A DNA stretch of 43,735 nucleotides from Streptomyces otsuchiensis (GTDB lineage: Bacteria > Actinomycetota > Actinomycetes > Streptomycetales > Streptomycetaceae), in contig NZ_BHZI01000013.1 in assembly GCF_004305975.1 (NCBI RefSeq), forward strand, positions 1-43,735. Direction: 5' to 3'. The position numbers were made by a program, and so were the translations under genes. Every line of letters begins with the position of its first letter. Position 1 is the first letter of the stretch. This document shows positions 15,490 through 23,659 of this stretch, in pieces. The notes under the pieces are model-generated. The model searched no databases. It was given only the letters and a program-made list of their open reading frames with translations, and was not told the origin of the DNA.

Positions 15490-15927
15490 TCAGCCCTCGA
15501 CGGTGACACCCATGGAGCGGGCGGTGCCGGCGATGATCTTGGACGCGGCGTCCAGGTCATTGGCGTTGAGGTCGGGCATCTTGGTGGTGGCGATCTCCCG
15601 CACCTGGGCCGCGGTGATCTTCGCGACCTTCTTGGTGTGGGGCTCGCCGGAGCCCTTCTCGATGCCCGCGGCCTTGAGGATCATCTTGGCGGCCGGCGGA
15701 GTCTTGGTGATGAAGGTGAAGGAGCGGTCCTCGTAGACCGTGATCTCCACCGGGATCACCCAGCCACGCTGCGACTCGGTCGCCGCGTTGTAGGCCTTGC
15801 AGAACTCCATGATGTTCACGCCGTGCTGGCCCAGCGCGGGGCCGACCGGCGGAGCCGGGTTGGCCGCGCCGGCCTGGATCTGGAGCTTGATCAGCCCAGA
15901 TACCTTCTTCTTCTTCTTGGGAGCCAT
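15490..15927 (-). CDS. rplK: 50S ribosomal protein L11
   Basis: L11 binds the GTPase-associated region of 23S rRNA and is the target region of thiostrepton. The 144-145 residue product begins [20 protein letters not shown] and carries the proline-rich loop [13 protein letters not shown] and the C-terminal rRNA-binding domain with [14 protein letters not shown]. In most actinobacteria nusG lies directly upstream; here the upstream neighbour is a GH48 cellulase and nusG is 14 kb away. A candidate promoter at 16006-16033 would serve rplKA. Confidence 0.97.
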   Translation of the reverse strand: MAPKKKKKVSGLIKLQIQAGAANPAPPVGPALGQHGVNIMEFCKAYNAATESQRGWVIPVEITVYEDRSFTFITKTPPAAKMILKAAGIEKGSGEPHTKKVAKITAAQVREIATTKMPDLNANDLDAASKIIAGTARSMGVTVEG

Positions 15928-16005
15928 GGTTCTCTCCGGGTCCTGGTGAGAGGTTGACGTTCCCCCGCGGCTTCGCGATTCAGCCGTACGGAGGCATACC
16001 GCACC

Positions 16006-16033
16006 ACGATAGCCGCTGGCACGGTGCCGCCAA
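16006..16033 (-). promoter_or_regulatory. Candidate rplKA promoter
   Basis: TTGGCG (16028-16033) and TATCGT (16006-16011) are 16 bases apart on the minus strand, 79 bases before the rplK start and downstream of three hairpins that isolate it from the GH48 gene. The spacer is slightly short. Confidence 0.4.
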
Positions 16034-16097
16034 AATCCGGTTTCGGCGGCCTCGGCCCTCGGACGGCGCGGGCGCGCAGCCCTGGGGGCACACGGGC

Positions 16098-16132
16098 GGC
16101 GGGCCCCTCGCGTCGTTCGCGAGGGGCCCGCC
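16098..16132 (-). terminator. Third hairpin between GH48 gene and rplK
   Basis: A perfect 15-bp stem (16098-16112 with 16118-16132), 5-base loop; the last of three hairpins met by transcription leaving the GH48 gene. Confidence 0.75.
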
Positions 16133-16141
16133 GGGGCTGAC

Positions 16142-16180
16142 CGCCGGGCACGGCGGGCGCTGGAGGCGCCGTGCCCGGCG
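16142..16180 (-). terminator. Second hairpin between GH48 gene and rplK
   Basis: Perfect 14-bp arms (16142-16155, 16167-16180) with an 11-base loop. Confidence 0.6.
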
Positions 16181-16190
16181 GAGTGGTGGA

Positions 16191-16221
16191 CGGCGGCCGG
16201 GCGGGCGGAGACCGGCCGCCG
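16191..16221 (-). terminator. First hairpin after GH48 gene
   Basis: Perfect 10-bp arms (16191-16200, 16212-16221) with an 11-base loop, 29 bases after the GH48 stop. Confidence 0.55.
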
Positions 16222-16250
16222 CCGTCGGTGCTACGCCGGCGCGGGGCGGG

Positions 16251-18323
16251 TCACGCCCCGTCCCCGAACAGGTCGGCGTAGGTGGCCAGGGCGAGCGCGA
16301 TGTCGGCCTGCGCCCAGAAGCGGTGGTACTCGAAGACCGGTTCCGGGCCTCCGTCGAGGTACGCCTGGACCTTCGTCCAGTCCGGGTCCTCCTGGTAGAA
16401 GGAGCGGAGCGACTCGAAGGTGGAGCCGGGCTCGATCACGTCGCCGTTGGGCATGGTGCCGCTGAAGCCCGCGGGCAGGTACACCTCGTCGGCGAAGCGG
16501 CTGTAGTCGCCGCGCGACTCCGGCACCGCGATGCCGAGGTCGTCCTGGTGCTCCCACATGGCGTCCAGCAGACCGGAGGCGGTGGCCTGCGCGGCGGTGT
16601 CCCCGGTCGCCGCGGCGTAGAAGGACAGCGCGTTGGCGAGCGAGCCGGTGACGCCGACGTCCTGGCTGTAGTCGGTGACGGAGACGGACAGACCCGCGTT
16701 GTCGCCCGGGTTGGCCGGGTTCCAGTTGTCCGGCTGGCCGGACCAGGAGAGCGTGGCCGGGATGCTGAAGTCGCCGTCCTGCCCGATCGTGACCTCACCG
16801 ATCACCCAGGGCACCCACTTGTCGAGCACCTCGCCGGCCATCGGGTCGCCGGTCTCCAGGTACAGCTCCGCCAGGCGCTGCATCGACCACGCCTGCATCC
16901 CGAACCACTGGTTGGACGGCGGGTCCACGTAGACCGGCGCCTCCTGGTAGTACATGCCGTAGAAGGAGGCGGTACCGGCCGGCGGTGCGGCGTAGGAGCC
17001 GTTCCAGCTGCTGGTGGCGCCGCCGGCGATGGCCCCCTCGGAGGACTGCAGCCAGCGGTAGAACTCGACCTGGCGCTCCAGGCTGGTCTCCCAGTCCTGC
17101 TGCGCGGTGGGCGAGTCGGGAATCAGGTCGGGGTCGGTGGAGAGGGCGTAGGCGGCCATGGGGTTCTGGTAGCCGAAGTGGTTGTGGCTGCTGCCGATCC
17201 GCCAGGCCCAGCCCGCGTTGGAGTTGGTGGCGCCGCCCCAGGAGTAGTACCAGGAGAGCAGGTAGTTGGCGCTGTCCTTGCCGGTGCCGGGCGGGCAGGA
17301 CGGGCTGGTGCAGCCGGACTGCTTGAAGTACTTGTCGTAGTGCCCGTAGCGGAGGTAGTCGCCCATCTTCGCGGCCTTCTCCAGGGTGCCGGCGATCTCC
17401 GCCTGGGCACCCTGCTCGGTGGCCCACTTGTTGGCCCAGAAGGCGGCCTGCACGGCGCGGGCGTCCGCGTCCGGCGCGTTGGTGTACCGCCACTGCTCGG
17501 CGTAGCCGTCGTCCCCGATGAAGATGTCGAGGAAGCCGTTGTCGCCGCCGTAGGTGAAGTCGTCACAGGAGGGGTGCGGCACGGTCTCCCAGACCGACTC
17601 CTCGGGCCCGCGCTGGAAGGTGTTGATGTACGAGGGGCCGGGCGTCTGCGGGCCGCCGGCGCAGGGGGCGCCCGGGGCGTTGCCGAAGCCGTAGACGTTG
17701 TCCACGTCCTGCAGCCAGTGCATCCCGTAGATGTCGTCGGTGCCGTAGGTGGCGGACAGCTCGTTGGCGAGCGGGTCGACCCCGACGGAGACCGCGCCGT
17801 CCATGGGCGAGGGGTACTGCGAGGGATCGGGCAGTTCGGGGGCGTAGGTGGCCGGCGCCGACGGGCTGTAGAAGCTGTTGGTCGGCTGGTCGGCCGCACC
17901 GGGGATGATGTAGTCCTCCATCACCTGCCAGGCGTCGTTGAACGGGTCCCAGTCGCCGGTGACCTTGCCGTAGGCGGCCTGGAGCCAGATCAGGTAGCTG
18001 TAGGCCTCCGAGGTGGTCTCGTGTCCGTGGTCCGGCGCCTCGACGATCAGGGTCTCTACCGAGTGGTACGGGATGCCCTCGGCGGAGAAGTAGCCGTTGG
18101 CCGGGTCCATGATCTGGTCGTACAGCTCCAGGAACCGGTCCTCGTACTGCAGCGCCGCCGCGCCGGTGGGGGCGGTCAGGGGCTGGGCGCCGGACTGCGA
18201 GGCGAGGGTGATCCCCAGCGGCAGCGAGAGCGCCAGGGCTCCGGCGAGCAGGGAGGTCCGGCGGGTTCGGTGGGGGCGTGCTCTGCTGGGCTTCTCGACG
18301 GATGATCCGCGACGGATCAGCAT
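16251..18323 (-). CDS. Secreted GH48 reducing-end cellobiohydrolase, no CBM
   Basis: Family 48 enzymes release cellobiose processively from the reducing end of cellulose by inversion. The start is the ATG at 18323 with GAGGAGG six bases upstream; the longer open frame would run through the operator region. The 690-residue product has a signal peptide ([21 protein letters not shown]) with likely cleavage around residues 42-47, then the GH48 catalytic domain. The block [13 protein letters not shown] contains the family's catalytic acid, here E102, and later family blocks such as [22 protein letters not shown] follow. The protein ends with the catalytic domain; no carbohydrate-binding module or linker is present, unlike many Streptomyces GH48 enzymes. 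It is divergent from a GH6 gene and carries a CebR-type operator 85 bases upstream, so cellobiose induction is expected. Confidence 0.92.
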   Translation of the reverse strand: MLIRRGSSVEKPSRARPHRTRRTSLLAGALALSLPLGITLASQSGAQPLTAPTGAAALQYEDRFLELYDQIMDPANGYFSAEGIPYHSVETLIVEAPDHGHETTSEAYSYLIWLQAAYGKVTGDWDPFNDAWQVMEDYIIPGAADQPTNSFYSPSAPATYAPELPDPSQYPSPMDGAVSVGVDPLANELSATYGTDDIYGMHWLQDVDNVYGFGNAPGAPCAGGPQTPGPSYINTFQRGPEESVWETVPHPSCDDFTYGGDNGFLDIFIGDDGYAEQWRYTNAPDADARAVQAAFWANKWATEQGAQAEIAGTLEKAAKMGDYLRYGHYDKYFKQSGCTSPSCPPGTGKDSANYLLSWYYSWGGATNSNAGWAWRIGSSHNHFGYQNPMAAYALSTDPDLIPDSPTAQQDWETSLERQVEFYRWLQSSEGAIAGGATSSWNGSYAAPPAGTASFYGMYYQEAPVYVDPPSNQWFGMQAWSMQRLAELYLETGDPMAGEVLDKWVPWVIGEVTIGQDGDFSIPATLSWSGQPDNWNPANPGDNAGLSVSVTDYSQDVGVTGSLANALSFYAAATGDTAAQATASGLLDAMWEHQDDLGIAVPESRGDYSRFADEVYLPAGFSGTMPNGDVIEPGSTFESLRSFYQEDPDWTKVQAYLDGGPEPVFEYHRFWAQADIALALATYADLFGDGA

Positions 18324-18375
18324 CGGTGCCTCCTCAGCGGCTCGGTGGGGGAATGAGGAGTGAGCGCGGTGCGGC

Positions 18376-18399
18376 GTGTGCGATGCGTCCTTCGCACAC
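18376..18399 (-). repeat. Inverted repeat upstream of GH48 gene
   Basis: Arms GTGTGCGA (18376-18383) and TCGCACAC (18392-18399) with an 8-base centre lie between the CebR box and the GH48 start. It may be an operator for a second regulator or a 5' leader hairpin. Confidence 0.45.
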
Positions 18400-18407
18400 T
18401 CAACTAG

Positions 18408-18421
18408 TGGGAGCGCTCCCA
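18408..18421. promoter_or_regulatory. CebR operator (perfect palindrome)
   Basis: TGGGAGCGCTCCCA is the known 14-bp CebR box, which the LacI-family repressor CebR occupies until cello-oligosaccharide binds. It lies 84 bases upstream of the GH48 start and is preceded by CAACTAG, the same flank seen at 18544-18550. Confidence 0.85.
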
Positions 18422-18508
18422 CGGTGGCGGTGAATGCGCGGAGCGTCAACCCCCCGTGCCGACTTTCCCGCATTCGCCCAGGTCGGCAATGAATTCTCTT
18501 CAACCCCC

Positions 18509-18537
18509 TTGGCGGGCAGTCGAGTTGGCTGTACGTT
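18509..18537 (+). promoter_or_regulatory. Candidate GH6 promoter
   Basis: TTGGCG (18509-18514) and TACGTT (18532-18537) are 17 bases apart. The predicted start near 18544 is just before the second CebR box, so repressor binding would block initiation or clearance. Confidence 0.5.
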
Positions 18538-18550
18538 CCCCTCCAACTAG

Positions 18551-18564
18551 TGGGAGCGGTTCCA
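18551..18564. promoter_or_regulatory. CebR-like operator for GH6 gene
   Basis: TGGGAGCGGTTCCA differs from the perfect CebR box at two positions and is preceded by the same CAACTAG flank. It sits immediately downstream of the candidate GH6 promoter. Confidence 0.75.
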
Positions 18565-18939
18565 CGGATCAGATCCGCCGGCGGCGGGTCGTGATGACAG
18601 GAGTCGCTCCAGATGCACCCCCACATCCCCACCCCCACGTTCCCGACCTCTCCCGTGTCACCGGCCGAGCACCGGTACGGCACGGCGGTCACCGTGCGGC
18701 CGGGGAGGAGCTCCCTCCCGCGTCGTCGCCACCTTCCGCCCGGCACCGCCCGCCCCGGCCCGCTCCCGCGGCCCGGCGGCGGAACCACTCCATGGCCGGG
18801 CACCACGGCAACGCGTACGTCCGCGACGGTGGCGACCGCCGCGGCCCGGAAGTGACGCCCGTCCACCCCTCCCGCCCGTGACCCACGGGCGGACGGCGGA
18901 CGACCGTGCCCACCGACACGACGCATCGAGAGGAATCCC
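18565..18939 (+). other. Long untranslated leader of GH6 gene
   Basis: This 375-base stretch between the CebR-like box and the GH6 start has no convincing gene. An open frame at 18613-18855 has an AGGAG nine bases upstream but encodes a low-complexity Pro/Thr/Arg-rich product and is probably not real. A 9-bp hairpin with a 3-base loop lies at 18872-18892, shortly before the ribosome binding site. A second promoter in this stretch is possible but not evident. Confidence 0.4.
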
Positions 18940-20340
18940 ATGAGCCGCACCGACCGCACACCCCACCGACGCAGGAAGCCGGCACTCATCGCCGGCGCCT
19001 TCGTCGGTGCGGCGGCCCTCACCGTCTCCACCCTCGGGCTCGCCAACGCCAGCGAGGGCCCACAGACGCTGCAGCGCGTCGACAACCCCTATGTCAACGC
19101 CGGCGTCTACGTGAACCCCGAGTGGTCGGCCAACGCCGCCGCCGAACCCGGTGGCTCCGCCATCGCCGACGAGCCCACCGCCGTCTGGCTGGACCGCATC
19201 GCCGCCATCGACGGCAGCGGCCAGGGCGGGGGCCGCACCATGGGCCTCGCCGACCACCTCGACGAGGCGCTGGTCCAGGCCCAGGGCCACGACAACTTCG
19301 TCTTCCAGGTCGTCATCTACAACCTGCCGGGCCGCGACTGCGCCGCGCTCGCCTCCAACGGCGAACTGGGCCCGACCGAGATCAACCGCTACAAGACCGA
19401 GTTCATCGACCCGATCGCGGACATCCTCTCCGACCCGGCCTACGCCGAGCTGCGAATCTCCGCGGTCATCGAGATCGACTCGCTGCCCAACCTGATCACC
19501 AACGTGGGCAGCCGGCCGTCGGCCACCCCGCTCTGCGACGAGATGCTGGCCAACGGCAACTACGTCAGCGGCGTCGGCTACGCCCTCGCCACCCTGGGCG
19601 CGATCGACAACGTCTACAACTACGTGGACGCCGGACACCACGGCTGGCTCGGCTGGGAGGACAACTTCCGCCCCGGGGCGCAGCTCTTCCACCAGGCCGC
19701 CAACGCCGAGGGTGCCTCACCCTCCGACGTCACCGGCTTCATCGCCAACACGGCGAACTTCAGCGCGACCAAGGAGGACCACTTCTCGATCGGCGACGTG
19801 ATCAACGGCGTCCCGATCCGGCAGGGGTCGTCCTGGGTGGACTGGAACCAGTACACCGACGAGCTGACCTACTCGCAGGCCCTGCGGACCGAACTGGTCG
19901 GCCTCGGCTTCCCCTCGAACATCGGGATGCTGATCGACACCTCCCGCAACGGCTGGGGCGGACCGGACCGGCCCACCGGCCCCGGCCCGCAGACCAGCGC
20001 CGAGGCGTATGTCGAGGGAGGCCGGTACGACCAGCGCATCCACCCGGGCAACTGGTGCAACCAGTCCGGAGCCGGGCTGGGCGAGCGCCACACCGTGGCT
20101 CCCGAACCGGGCATCGACGCCTACGTCTGGATCAAGCCCCCGGGTGAGTCCGACGGCTCCAGCGAGGAGATCCCGAACGACGAGGGCAAGGGCTTCGACG
20201 AGATGTGCGACCCGACCTACGGCGGCAACGCCCAGAACGGCAACAACCTCTCCGGTGCCCTCGACAACGCGCCGGTCTCCGGCCACTGGTTCTCCGCCCA
20301 GTTCCAGGAGCTGCTGGCCAACGCCTACCCGCCCCTGTGA
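18940..20340 (+). CDS. Secreted GH6 non-reducing-end cellobiohydrolase, no CBM
   Basis: Family 6 exocellulases release cellobiose from non-reducing ends and act together with GH48 enzymes. The ATG at 18940 follows AGAGGAA. The 466-residue product has a long basic N-region, a hydrophobic core ([20 protein letters not shown]) and a likely cut after ANA near residue 37. Family blocks are [13 protein letters not shown] with D133, [13 protein letters not shown] with the probable proton donor D180, [12 protein letters not shown], and [11 protein letters not shown]. The length with extra loops fits an exo rather than endo enzyme. The protein ends right after the catalytic domain, with no carbohydrate-binding module. 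It is divergent from GH48 and shares CebR-type control. Confidence 0.92.
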   Translation: MSRTDRTPHRRRKPALIAGAFVGAAALTVSTLGLANASEGPQTLQRVDNPYVNAGVYVNPEWSANAAAEPGGSAIADEPTAVWLDRIAAIDGSGQGGGRTMGLADHLDEALVQAQGHDNFVFQVVIYNLPGRDCAALASNGELGPTEINRYKTEFIDPIADILSDPAYAELRISAVIEIDSLPNLITNVGSRPSATPLCDEMLANGNYVSGVGYALATLGAIDNVYNYVDAGHHGWLGWEDNFRPGAQLFHQAANAEGASPSDVTGFIANTANFSATKEDHFSIGDVINGVPIRQGSSWVDWNQYTDELTYSQALRTELVGLGFPSNIGMLIDTSRNGWGGPDRPTGPGPQTSAEAYVEGGRYDQRIHPGNWCNQSGAGLGERHTVAPEPGIDAYVWIKPPGESDGSSEEIPNDEGKGFDEMCDPTYGGNAQNGNNLSGALDNAPVSGHWFSAQFQELLANAYPPL

Positions 20341-20426
20341 GCGGACGCCGGGCCCGCGCCGGGCGCTGACGTCCCGGTCGCCGGCTGACACCGGCGGCCG
20401 GAACGGCCACCCGGCGGAACGTGAGA

Positions 20427-20486
20427 CCGGCGGTCCATGACACCGGCGGTCCACGGCTCACCCCGGCGGTCCATGGCTCCGGCGGT
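20427..20486 (+). repeat. Short CCGGCGGTCCA repeats after GH6 gene
   Basis: CCGGCGGTCCA occurs at 20427, 20443 and 20463, with a partial copy at 20479 (spacing 16, 20, 16). They lie in the 402-base gap after the GH6 gene, ahead of two hairpins; no gene is seen in this gap. Confidence 0.6.
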
Positions 20487-20528
20487 GGCGAGGTGCGCGC
20501 GCCCGTGAGGGGCGATCCGCCGGAGAGC

Positions 20529-20563
20529 GGCGGTGCCCGGCCGGGGACGGGCCGGGCACCGCC
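20529..20563 (+). terminator. First terminator hairpin after GH6 gene
   Basis: A perfect 14-bp stem (20529-20542 with 20550-20563) and a 7-base loop. Confidence 0.7.
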
Positions 20564-20588
20564 CACCGTGAACCACCCTCTCCCCCAC

Positions 20589-20628
20589 CGTCCGCCCCCG
20601 GTGCCCGACCAGGCACCGGGGGCGGACG
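20589..20628. terminator. Second terminator hairpin, bidirectional
   Basis: A perfect 17-bp stem (20589-20605 with 20612-20628), 6-base loop, between the GH6 gene (plus) and the MBL hydrolase (minus). It can serve both. Confidence 0.8.
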
Positions 20629-20742
20629 TGTGAACGAGGGGTGGCCACCGCCGCGCCCGCTGTACGCGATGGGGCGACGGGAGCCGGCGACCGGACGCCC
20701 GGTGCCGGGACGGCGAGCGCCCGCGCCCGACCTGTGCGGGGC

Positions 20743-21375
20743 TCAGTGGCCCCGGTCGATCCACTCCTGGAGGTGCGGCGCCTCGGTGCCCACCGTGGTG
20801 GAGTCGCCATGGCCGGTACGCACCACGGTGTCGGCCGGCAGCGTCAGCAGCCGGGTCCGGATCGACTCGACGATGGTCGGGAAGTCGGAGAACGACCGCC
20901 CGGTGGCGCCCGGCCCGCCCTGGAACAGGGTGTCGCCGGTGAAGACGGTCCGCAGCGCGGGGGCGTAGAGGCAGACGCCGCCCGGGCTGTGGCCCGGGGT
21001 GTGCAGCTGCTCCAGCTCGATGCCGGCGACCGCCAGCCGTCCGCCGTCGGACAGCTCGCCGTCGGGCGCACGGCCGGGGTGCGTGCGGTCCCACAGCTCC
21101 CGGTCCGCCGGGTGCAGCAGGATCGGCGCGCCGGTGCGCTCGGCCAGTTCGGGCGCGGCGTCGATGTGGTCGTCGTGCGCGTGGGTGGAGACGATCGCGA
21201 CGAGCCGGCGGGTGCCGACGGCGGCGACGATCGCGTCGGCGTCGTGCGCGGCGTCGATCACCACCGCCTCGTTGTCGTCGCCCACGATCCAGACGTTGTT
21301 GTCGACCTCCCAGGTCCCGCCGTCCAGGGAGAACGTCCCGGAGGTGACCAGCCGGTCGACCCGTGCGCCGCTCAC
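20743..21375 (-). CDS. MBL-fold metallohydrolase partner of MscR
   Basis: A 210-residue metallo-beta-lactamase-fold hydrolase with the two-metal motif THAHDDHID, a further histidine in HTPGHSPGG and the aspartate in FTGDTLF. It resembles glyoxalase II-like thioester hydrolases. The GTG start at 21375 overlaps the TGA of the upstream dehydrogenase gene (GTGA), so the two are translationally coupled. In actinobacteria this pair commonly occurs together; the hydrolase is thought to act on the S-formylmycothiol or a related thiol ester made by MscR. The exact substrate is inferred from context. Confidence 0.85.
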   Translation of the reverse strand: MSGARVDRLVTSGTFSLDGGTWEVDNNVWIVGDDNEAVVIDAAHDADAIVAAVGTRRLVAIVSTHAHDDHIDAAPELAERTGAPILLHPADRELWDRTHPGRAPDGELSDGGRLAVAGIELEQLHTPGHSPGGVCLYAPALRTVFTGDTLFQGGPGATGRSFSDFPTIVESIRTRLLTLPADTVVRTGHGDSTTVGTEAPHLQEWIDRGH

Positions 21376-22457
21376 AGCTCGACCACGGAGCGCAGCACCT
21401 CGCCCTTCTCCATCCGGTGGAACGCGGCCTCGACCCCGTCCAGCGCGATGGTCTCGGTCACGAACGCGTCCAGGTCGAGCCGGCCCTGGAGGTAGAGGTC
21501 GGTGAGCATGGGGAAGTCCCGGGACGGCAGGCAGTCGCCGTACCAGGAGGACTTCAGCGAGCCGCCGCGGCCGAAGACATCGAGGAGCGGCAGCTCCAGC
21601 TTCATCTCCGGGGTGGGGACACCGACCAGGACGACGGTGCCGGCGAGGTCGCGGGCGTAGAACGCCTGCTCGTAGGTCTCCGGGCGGCCGACGGCCTCGA
21701 TGACGACGTCCGCGCCGAAGCCGCCGGTCAGCTCGCGGATCGCCTCCACCGGGTCGCTCTCCCGGGAGTTGACGGTGTGGGTGGCGCCGATGCCCTTGGC
21801 GGTCTCCAGCTTGGCCGGGTCGATGTCGACCGCGATGATCTTCGCCGCGCCGGCGAGCCGGGCGCCGGCGACGGCCGCGCAGCCCACGCCGCCGCAGCCG
21901 ATGACGGCGACGGTGTCGCCGCGTCCGACGTTTCCGGTGTTGACGGCGGCGCCGAGACCGGCCATGACGCCGCAGCCCAGCAGGCCCACGGCGGCCGGGG
22001 AGGCGGCCGGGTCGACCTTGGTGCACTGCCCGGCGGCGACCAGCGTCTTGTCGGCGAAGGCGCCGATGCCGAGCGCGGGCGACAGCTCGGTGCCGTCCTC
22101 CAGCGTCATCTTCCGCGACGCGTTGTGGGTGTCGAAGCAGTACTGGGGCCGTCCACGCCGGCAGGCGCGACAGTCACCGCAGACCGCGCGCCAGTTCAGC
22201 ACGACGAAGTCGCCGGGGGCCACGTCGGTGACGCCCTCGCCCACGGACTCCACGACGCCGGCGGCCTCGTGCCCGAGGAGGAAGGGGTAGTCGTCGGAGA
22301 TCCCCCCTTCGCGGTAGTGGTAGTCGGTGTGGCAGACCCCGCAGGCCTGGATCCGTACCACCGCGTCACCCGGGCCCGGGTCGGGCACCACGATCGTGGT
22401 GAGCTCCACCGGGAGCCCCTTGCCGCGGGCGATGACCCCGCGAACGCTCTGAGCCAT
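21372..22457 (-). CDS. mscR: S-(hydroxymethyl)mycothiol dehydrogenase
   Basis: A zinc-dependent medium-chain dehydrogenase that oxidises the formaldehyde-mycothiol adduct with NAD, the actinobacterial counterpart of glutathione-dependent class III alcohol dehydrogenase. The 361-residue product carries the catalytic zinc ligands in CGVCHTD (C42) and GHEAAG (H63), the four structural-zinc cysteines C93, C96, C99 and C107, and a GCGGVG Rossmann loop followed by AVDIDPAKL. Cytoplasmic. It overlaps the MBL hydrolase gene and lies 137 bases downstream of a LysR gene on the same strand. A GAAGG ribosome binding site precedes the ATG. Confidence 0.88.
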   Translation of the reverse strand: MAQSVRGVIARGKGLPVELTTIVVPDPGPGDAVVRIQACGVCHTDYHYREGGISDDYPFLLGHEAAGVVESVGEGVTDVAPGDFVVLNWRAVCGDCRACRRGRPQYCFDTHNASRKMTLEDGTELSPALGIGAFADKTLVAAGQCTKVDPAASPAAVGLLGCGVMAGLGAAVNTGNVGRGDTVAVIGCGGVGCAAVAGARLAGAAKIIAVDIDPAKLETAKGIGATHTVNSRESDPVEAIRELTGGFGADVVIEAVGRPETYEQAFYARDLAGTVVLVGVPTPEMKLELPLLDVFGRGGSLKSSWYGDCLPSRDFPMLTDLYLQGRLDLDAFVTETIALDGVEAAFHRMEKGEVLRSVVEL

Positions 22458-22594
22458 GAAGAACAGCCCTTCTCACAGATGCGGCCAACCGACGGGCCGG
22501 GCCGGGGCCGGGCACGCCGCGTGCTGCACACTCTGGTTCCCCGTGGTCGTCGCGTCCAACGTCCGAGACCGATGGGATTCATCGTTCCCGCTGC

Positions 22595-23521
22595 TCAATC
22601 CGGTCCGGCGGTGGCGCCCGTGGCCGCGTCCGGGGCCGGGTCCGGCCGGTGCTGCTCCATGCCGTCGAGCAGTGCCCGGGCGGCGGGCGAGAGCCGGCCG
22701 CCGGTGGGCAGCGCCACCCCGACGTTCCAGGTGACGGCGGTGTCCAGCGGGACGGCTGCCAGCCCGCGCGCGGGCACCTTGCGGGTGACCGGGCGGGGCA
22801 CCACCGCCACGCCCATGCCCCGGTGGACCAGGTCCAGCAGCGTGTAGACGTCGTTGACCTGCATCGCGACGCCGCGCTCCACCCCGACGGCGGCGAACGC
22901 GGCCTCGGCCGCCTGCCGGGCGCCCCACCCGCGGTGCAGGTCGACGAAGTCCTCTCCCGCGAGGTCGGTGAGGGCCACCGGGGACGGCGCGGACGCCAGG
23001 GGGTGGTCCGGTCCGCACAGCAGCATCAGCGGCTCGCGGGCGACGGGGCGCACGGTGGCGCCTTCCTCGCTGCCGTCGTACACGACGAACGCCAGGTCCA
23101 GGGTGCCGTCGCGGACCCCGGCGAACAGCGCGTCCGAGCCGTCCTGGACCATCCGCACCGCGACGCCGGGGTGGCGGCGGCGCAGCGCGGCGAGCAGTTC
23201 GGACGCCTCGACGATGCCCATGCACTGCTCGGTGCCGACCGCGAGTGTGCCGGTGACCAGCCCCTGGACGGCGGCGACGGCCTCGCGTGCCGCCTCGGCG
23301 GACTGCAGCGTGCGGCGCGCCTCGGCGAGAAGTGCCCGTCCGGCGTCGGTGAGCCGGACCCTCCGGGTGGTCCGGGTGAGCAGCGGGGTGCCGAGGTCCT
23401 GCTCCAGCGCCTTGATCGAGGCGGAGAGCCCGGACTGGGCGATGCGCAGCCGGTGGGCGGCGCGGGTGAAGTGCTGCTCCTCGCACACGGCGACGAAGTG
23501 CTCCAGCTGTCTCAGTTCCAC
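22595..23521 (-). CDS. LysR-family transcriptional regulator
   Basis: A 308-residue regulator with the N-terminal winged helix-turn-helix (LEHFVAVCEEQHFTRAAHRLRIAQSGLSASIKALEQDLG) and a periplasmic-binding-like effector domain from about residue 90. The start is the GTG at 23521, which places the first residues exactly as in other LysR proteins; the longer frame runs into the upstream terminator. No ribosome binding site is present, but TAGATT lies seven bases upstream, so the mRNA may be leaderless. It is codirectional with mscR and the MBL gene and may control them. The effector is unknown. Confidence 0.85.
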   Translation of the reverse strand: MELRQLEHFVAVCEEQHFTRAAHRLRIAQSGLSASIKALEQDLGTPLLTRTTRRVRLTDAGRALLAEARRTLQSAEAAREAVAAVQGLVTGTLAVGTEQCMGIVEASELLAALRRRHPGVAVRMVQDGSDALFAGVRDGTLDLAFVVYDGSEEGATVRPVAREPLMLLCGPDHPLASAPSPVALTDLAGEDFVDLHRGWGARQAAEAAFAAVGVERGVAMQVNDVYTLLDLVHRGMGVAVVPRPVTRKVPARGLAAVPLDTAVTWNVGVALPTGGRLSPAARALLDGMEQHRPDPAPDAATGATAGPD

Positions 23522-23528
23522 ACGCGGG

Positions 23529-23534
23529 AATCTA
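23529..23534 (-). promoter_or_regulatory. -10 element of leaderless LysR transcript
   Basis: TAGATT on the minus strand ends seven bases before the GTG start. No good -35 is visible. Confidence 0.4.
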
Positions 23535-23586
23535 GCGCGCCGGGCGGCCGGGCGGGCCCGGGTGTGTGCGCCGGGGCGTGCGGCAA

Positions 23587-23627
23587 GCGCCCGGCCCGGC
23601 GTCCGTGGTGGACGCCGGGCCGGGCGC
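23587..23627 (-). terminator. Terminator after dicarboxylate symporter gene
   Basis: A perfect 18-bp stem (23587-23604 with 23610-23627) and 5-base loop lie 33 bases after the stop. Confidence 0.85.
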
Positions 23628-23659
23628 ATGGGGGGCGGTGGGCCGCCGGTGGCGGGAGC

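Noticed and set aside
15954-18305. A 783-codon open frame on the plus strand opposite the GH48 gene
   Set aside because: GH48 on the minus strand has clear family blocks and a signal peptide; the opposite frame is Val/Gly/Arg-rich and runs through the hairpin cluster.
18613-18855. An 80-codon ORF in the GH6 leader with an AGGAG upstream
   Set aside because: The product is a Pro/Thr/Arg/His-rich low-complexity string and there is no sign of selection; left as untranslated leader.
20427-20486. CRISPR-like array
   Set aside because: The repeats are only 11 bases with 5-9 base gaps and no cas genes are near; this is a simple GC-rich repeat.
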